Shown piece after piece: positions 5,810 through 8,223 of a DNA stretch of 8,223 nucleotides (position 1 is its first letter; the number at the start of each line of letters is the position of its first letter). The DNA lies in assembly GCA_902494585.1 (NCBI GenBank), contig CABUUD010000085.1:1-8223 (forward strand). Reading direction: 5' to 3'. Source of the DNA: an uncultured Collinsella sp. (GTDB lineage Bacteria > Actinomycetota > Coriobacteriia > Coriobacteriales > Coriobacteriaceae). The notes under the pieces are model-generated. The model was not told where the DNA came from, made no database searches, and saw nothing but the letters and a program-made list of their open reading frames with translations. The position numbers and the translations under genes are program-made.

Positions 5810-5883
5810 TGGCTGGGATGGAGGGAGTCGAACCCCCATTGACGGAACCAGAATCCGCTGTCCTGCCATTAGACGACATCCCA
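5810..5883 (-). tRNA. tRNA-Gln (anticodon CUG)
   Basis: A complete cloverleaf of 74 bases including an encoded CCA. The acceptor stem TGGGATG/CATCCCA is fully paired, with discriminator G. The anticodon stem GCGGA/TCCGT encloses TTCTGGT with anticodon CTG, reading CAG codons. The variable loop has four bases, and the T arm is GGGGG-TTCGACT-CCCTC. It is the first gene of the pair, 38 bases from the proposed transcription start. Confidence 0.96.
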
Positions 5884-5927
5884 ATGACTGCATCGCTGCG
5901 CTCGGCTGTGCCTTTGCGCAAGAAAGA

Positions 5928-5956
5928 AATATACTGGAAGTTCTACGGTGACGCAA
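5928..5956 (-). promoter_or_regulatory. Promoter of the tRNA-Gln/tRNA-Glu pair
   Basis: On the minus strand, TTGCGT (5951-5956) and TATATT (5928-5933) are exactly 17 bases apart. The -10 box matches five of six consensus bases. Transcription would start near 5921 and leave a leader of about 38 bases before tRNA-Gln. The remaining bases up to 6147 show no gene and no other strong signal. Confidence 0.6.
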
Positions 5957-6147
5957 GCCCCATTTTTAACTTTTTTGAAAATCGGCCAATTTGCTCCAAC
6001 CCATGAAGGACCTGTGAAGCCAGACCGCATGCAAGGGGCAAAATGCCGTAAGCGCACCGTAATTACCGTTGGCAGATTGCTGCATTCTGGTCGCCGTCAA
6101 TAGTGACACAATCAGGATGCCAATTATCGCGCGGACATCGAGGCGAC

Positions 6148-6558
6148 ATGGATGATGAGCTTGATTACCTATGGGAGACCCTGGGCCTCGAGATAACTGC
6201 TATCCCTTGGCCAGATCGACACAAAATTCATCCCACGTTACGCCCCGCCATCACAGTCATGCAGGCAACATATCGCGGCGCCTCATTTTTGATGATGCGA
6301 ATGGCATGGCACGCGACGCTACCCGACCTCAAGCGAGTTCAAGCAGGCCTCGTGGAGCTATCCGGTATTCCCGTCGTGATTTCGGAAACCCATTTGGAGC
6401 AATGCCAACGCGACCGTTTGCAAGCGCAGCGAATCCCGTTCATCTGCCCCGGCATTCAGGCATATCTGCCCTTTATGGACGAAGAGTACTGGAGCGGCAA
6501 GCCCAACAAGCAAGTAAAGATCTACGACCCGCATAAGTGGGCACAGCTTGAGGACTGA
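6148..6558 (+). CDS. Small protein like the N-terminal half of a predicted winged-helix regulator
   Basis: A 136-residue soluble protein, probably real given its codon use and family-like sequence. The middle and end resemble, from memory, the N-terminal domain of predicted MarR-like regulators. The similar parts are LRPAITVMQATYRGASFLMM (residues 31-50) and RDRLQAQRIPFICPGIQAYLPF (88-109), the latter a clear match to the RIPFIVPG..YLPF signature. In those regulators a winged helix usually follows. Here a short charged tail follows (SGKPNKQVKIYDPHKWAQLED) and then a stop, so no DNA-binding half is present. The ATG at 6148 has GAGG five bases upstream; an in-frame GTG at 6103 lacks a good site. 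It stands alone and converges on the ArsC/Spx gene. It could be a truncated regulator, a partner or inhibitor of a full-length relative, or a free-standing sensor domain. Confidence 0.7.
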   Translation: MDDELDYLWETLGLEITAIPWPDRHKIHPTLRPAITVMQATYRGASFLMMRMAWHATLPDLKRVQAGLVELSGIPVVISETHLEQCQRDRLQAQRIPFICPGIQAYLPFMDEEYWSGKPNKQVKIYDPHKWAQLED

Positions 6559-6576
6559 CCGGAGCGAACCCGCCGA

Positions 6577-6624
6577 CGGAAAGTACACCCCAGAATCCCC
6601 ATCCAAAACGGGATGCACTTTCCG
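6577..6624. repeat. Strong hairpin between convergent genes
   Basis: Arms CGGAAAGTACACCCC (6577-6591) and GGGATGCACTTTCCG (6610-6624) pair at 13 of 15 positions by Watson-Crick rules. The other two positions are G-U on the minus strand. The loop is 18 bases. It sits 18 bases after the stop of the plus-strand gene and 6 bases after the stop of the minus-strand ArsC/Spx gene. Neither strand has a T-tract, so it may be a transcript-end stabiliser or a dispersed palindromic repeat rather than a classical terminator. Confidence 0.7.
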
Positions 6625-6630
6625 CAGTTG

Positions 6631-6990
6631 CTACAGCAGCGCCTCGGCCCAGACCGCTTCCCTAAAGCCAGGAATCGCAAAATCATCGCCCACCAGCAGC
6701 GGACGCTTAACCAGCATACCGTCGGTCGCCAGCAGCTCATAGCATTCCTGATCCGTCATCCCCGCGTCCAGGCGCGCCTTCAGGCCAAGCTCTCGATACT
6801 TCATGCCCGACGAGTTAAAGAAGCGACGCACCGGCAGCCCCGAACGCGCAATCCAGGTCGCAAGTTCCTCAGCCGAAGGATTATCTGTAACAATATCGCG
6901 ATCGACGTACTCAACTCCATGCTCGTCCAACCAGGCCTTGGCCTTTTTACACGTCGAGCATTTGGGATATTCAACAAACAGCACGGTCAT
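6631..6990 (-). CDS. ArsC/Spx-family thioredoxin-fold protein (YusI-like)
   Basis: A 119-residue cytoplasmic protein of the ArsC/Spx/YffB family. It starts MTVLFVEYPKCSTCKKAKAW, giving a CXXC pair at Cys11 and Cys14. It continues with the family's GVEYVDRDI (residues 25-33), FFNSSGMKYREL (58-69) and LLATDGMLVKRPLLV (86-100), with Arg96-Pro97 in the conserved RP position. The sequence is closest in my recognition to Bacillus YusI, whose biochemical role is unclear. Neither arsenate reduction nor Spx-like binding to RNA polymerase should be assumed, and there is no ars operon around it. The ATG at 6988-6990 has GGAGG six bases upstream, which rules out a longer reading from 7053. It lies 92 bases downstream of the MupG-like gene, without a classical terminator between them. 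Confidence 0.88.
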   Translation of the reverse strand: MTVLFVEYPKCSTCKKAKAWLDEHGVEYVDRDIVTDNPSAEELATWIARSGLPVRRFFNSSGMKYRELGLKARLDAGMTDQECYELLATDGMLVKRPLLVGDDFAIPGFREAVWAEALL

Positions 6991-7036
6991 GAGAATCCTC
7001 CAAATATAGATCGGCCAATGCGAGCACGCGACAAAC

Positions 7037-7079
7037 GTGGTGCATTCGCGCAATGGGGCAATTGTAGTCCATGCGCCAC
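7037..7079. repeat. Inverted repeat just after the MupG-like gene
   Basis: Arms GTGGTGCAT (7037-7045) and ATGCGCCAC (7071-7079) pair at eight of nine positions, the ninth being G-U on the plus strand, around a 25-base loop. It starts three bases after the stop of the MupG-like gene. No T-tract follows on the minus strand. It may be a weak 3' structure or chance. Confidence 0.35.
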
Positions 7080-7082
7080 ACG

Positions 7083-8135
7083 CTAAACGAACCGCACCCC
7101 AAAGCCTCGCTTAACAAACGGCAGCAACTCCATCGCCTCGGGCGCAATATGGCCTACAACGTTCATGCGCTCGTCCCCGAGAAGGTCGACTCGTGCAATC
7201 TCAAGCTCGCCTTCGTAGCGCCCATAGCCGCTATTGCTGACGGCAATCGACCCCGCTTTTCGCGGCAGACCTGCACCGGCATCCGTCGGCACGGAATCCG
7301 GCTTAAGCGACGTACGCGACTCCTGAGACCTAAAAATAAGGGCGCTCGAATCGGGCCGATCGTGATGGACTTGACCCAACAAATAGGAGTATCCGGGGTC
7401 GAGCTGGCACGGCATGTCAACATACCCCGCGGAAATCTGGGCAAACTGCGCCCAACCCGCTTCGGAAAGATCGGGGTCGCCGACCAAAACAATGTCGCAA
7501 TCGGCGCCATGTGCGAGCTCAAGCATGTTGAGGGCAACCTTTGACGCGCGACCGCGTTGCGCCTCAACCGTCGGCAATCCCTCGAATACCGGCCCACGAA
7601 CGTTGGCATCGCCCGGCACAAAAGCCATGATTTCAAAGCCGAGCGCCGCAAGACGAAGATTCGTCCGAACAACATCTTCAAGAGCTAAACCGGTATAAGG
7701 CTTGGGGTAAAAATTGTGGCACGCGGCGAAACGAGTCACGTCGGCGCCGGCTTCTCGCCACGATGCGATTTCGTCAGAGCTCACCGTCGATGCATTGACC
7801 ACAATGCGAAATACACCGGACAGTTCCGCGACCCGCTGGGCACTAAAGCCGTAATCCAGGCGCAGGTATTCCAGCCCCAGATCACGCAAATCCTCCATGC
7901 GTTCAAGGCCCAGCAAATCGCACGTGCGCGGCCCCACATCGGCAATGAGCGCAATACCGCGAGCGGAAAGCAGCGACAGCACCTGGCGAACCTTATCGGC
8001 ATATGCCGCTCCCCCATCCTCGGGAATATGCAGCGAGGTAAACGCATAGCGCGCACCCGCCGCGGCACCATGTTCAATCGTCCGCTCGATATCCTGCAGG
8101 GGACTGGAAAGATAGACAGAAATACCCGTTCTCAC
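7083..8135 (-). CDS. mupG: DUF871 family protein, probable 6-phospho-N-acetylmuramidase (MupG-like)
   Basis: A 350-residue cytoplasmic protein of the DUF871/MupG family. Bacillus MupG cleaves MurNAc-6-phosphate-GlcNAc taken up by a phosphotransferase system during recycling of cell-wall sugars. The N-terminal barrel starts MRTGISVYLSS and contains the hallmark HNFYPKPYTGL (residues 140-150) plus GDANVRGPVFEGLPT (175-189). The C-terminal cyclophilin-like domain carries RPDSSALIFRS (260-270), SNSGYGRYEGELEI (300-313) and VVGHI (326-330). Length is normal. The start is GTG at 8133-8135, nine bases after AAGGAG (8145-8150); no ATG lies nearby, and the protein begins where the family does. The upstream terminator suggests it has its own promoter or is read through from the gene at the right edge. 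The substrate is inferred from the family, since no other muropeptide genes are visible. Confidence 0.85.
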   Translation of the reverse strand: MRTGISVYLSSPLQDIERTIEHGAAAGARYAFTSLHIPEDGGAAYADKVRQVLSLLSARGIALIADVGPRTCDLLGLERMEDLRDLGLEYLRLDYGFSAQRVAELSGVFRIVVNASTVSSDEIASWREAGADVTRFAACHNFYPKPYTGLALEDVVRTNLRLAALGFEIMAFVPGDANVRGPVFEGLPTVEAQRGRASKVALNMLELAHGADCDIVLVGDPDLSEAGWAQFAQISAGYVDMPCQLDPGYSYLLGQVHHDRPDSSALIFRSQESRTSLKPDSVPTDAGAGLPRKAGSIAVSNSGYGRYEGELEIARVDLLGDERMNVVGHIAPEAMELLPFVKRGFGVRFV

Positions 8136-8151
8136 GCTTCGATTCTCCTTT

Positions 8152-8185
8152 AAAAAAGGCCGGCGGAGCAGTTAGCCCCGCCGGC
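8152..8185 (-). terminator. Rho-independent terminator upstream of the MupG-like gene
   Basis: A perfect 8-pair stem, GCCGGCGG (8159-8166) with CCGCCGGC (8178-8185), has an 11-base loop. On the minus strand it runs into six Ts (8152-8157). It would end transcription of the gene at the right edge, and it leaves under 20 bases before the MupG-like start, overlapping the space before its ribosome site. Partial read-through into that gene is possible. Confidence 0.85.
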
Positions 8186-8197
8186 ACAACCATAGCA

Positions 8198-8223
8198 TCA
8201 AGAGATCTGCGGCACGTCATGAC
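8198..8223 (-). CDS. Possible last codons of a gene cut by the right edge
   Basis: In the one plausible minus-strand frame the sequence reads HDVPQIS and then TGA at 8198-8200, followed after 12 bases by the strong terminator at 8152-8185. That spacing is what a gene end would look like. Eight codons are too few to name a product. A transporter or enzyme for cell-wall sugars would fit beside a MupG-like gene, but this is a guess from context. Confidence 0.35.

Noticed and set aside
5716..5883. Integration (attachment) site at the tRNA genes
   Set aside because: No direct repeat of a tRNA 3' end and no integrase gene are visible in the window.
6884..6894. ATCTGTAACA, matching the array arm, inside the ArsC/Spx gene
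   Set aside because: It encodes the ordinary VTDN stretch of that protein and has no inverted partner 25 bases away, so it is a chance match.
6631..6990. True arsenate reductase
   Set aside because: The CXXC pattern and overall sequence are YusI/Spx-like, and there is no arsenic-resistance gene nearby.
7716..8153. Plus-strand open frame of 145 codons opposite the MupG-like gene
   Set aside because: Antisense shadow of a well-supported family member.

Overview
The window looks like chromosome of a GC-rich anaerobic gut actinobacterium of the class Coriobacteriia, most likely Collinsella or a close relative. The basis is base composition, codon use, the mix of genes (an Nramp transporter, a split flavin reductase/rubredoxin pair, a DUF871/MupG muramidase, a YusI-type ArsC/Spx protein) and the protein sequences as I recognise them; no database was searched. 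Most genes lie on the minus strand.

Left part (1-3300). The 5' end of glutamate synthase large subunit (gltB, minus, running off the left edge) is followed by a 522-base gene-poor stretch, then mntH (plus). mntH is bracketed by two arrays of one palindromic repeat family. Each array has three units built from 15-base arms (TCTCRATCTGTAACA and its reverse complement) that alternate in orientation about every 40 bases, giving an 80-base tandem period. This is the most unusual structure in the window.

Middle part (3224-5883). All genes here are on the minus strand. In transcription order they are tRNA-Gln(CUG) and tRNA-Glu(CUC) with a clear promoter and terminator; a TPR protein overlapping smpB by 11 bases; a long hairpin and a terminator; then a flavin reductase followed by a very short rubredoxin. 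The last two together match the two domains of clostridial high-molecular-weight rubredoxin (Hrb), here encoded as separate proteins. They probably move electrons in oxygen or NO detoxification, whereas smpB belongs to ribosome rescue.

Right part (5884-8223). A plus-strand gene encodes what looks like the N-terminal half of a predicted winged-helix regulator, without the DNA-binding half. It converges on a YusI-like ArsC/Spx protein across a strong hairpin. Upstream of that lies a GTG-started MupG-like 6-phospho-N-acetylmuramidase, and at the right edge are the terminator and probable last codons of another minus-strand gene. Several gene ends carry long imperfect palindromes with loops of 18-25 bases, suggesting more than one REP-like intergenic repeat family in this genome.
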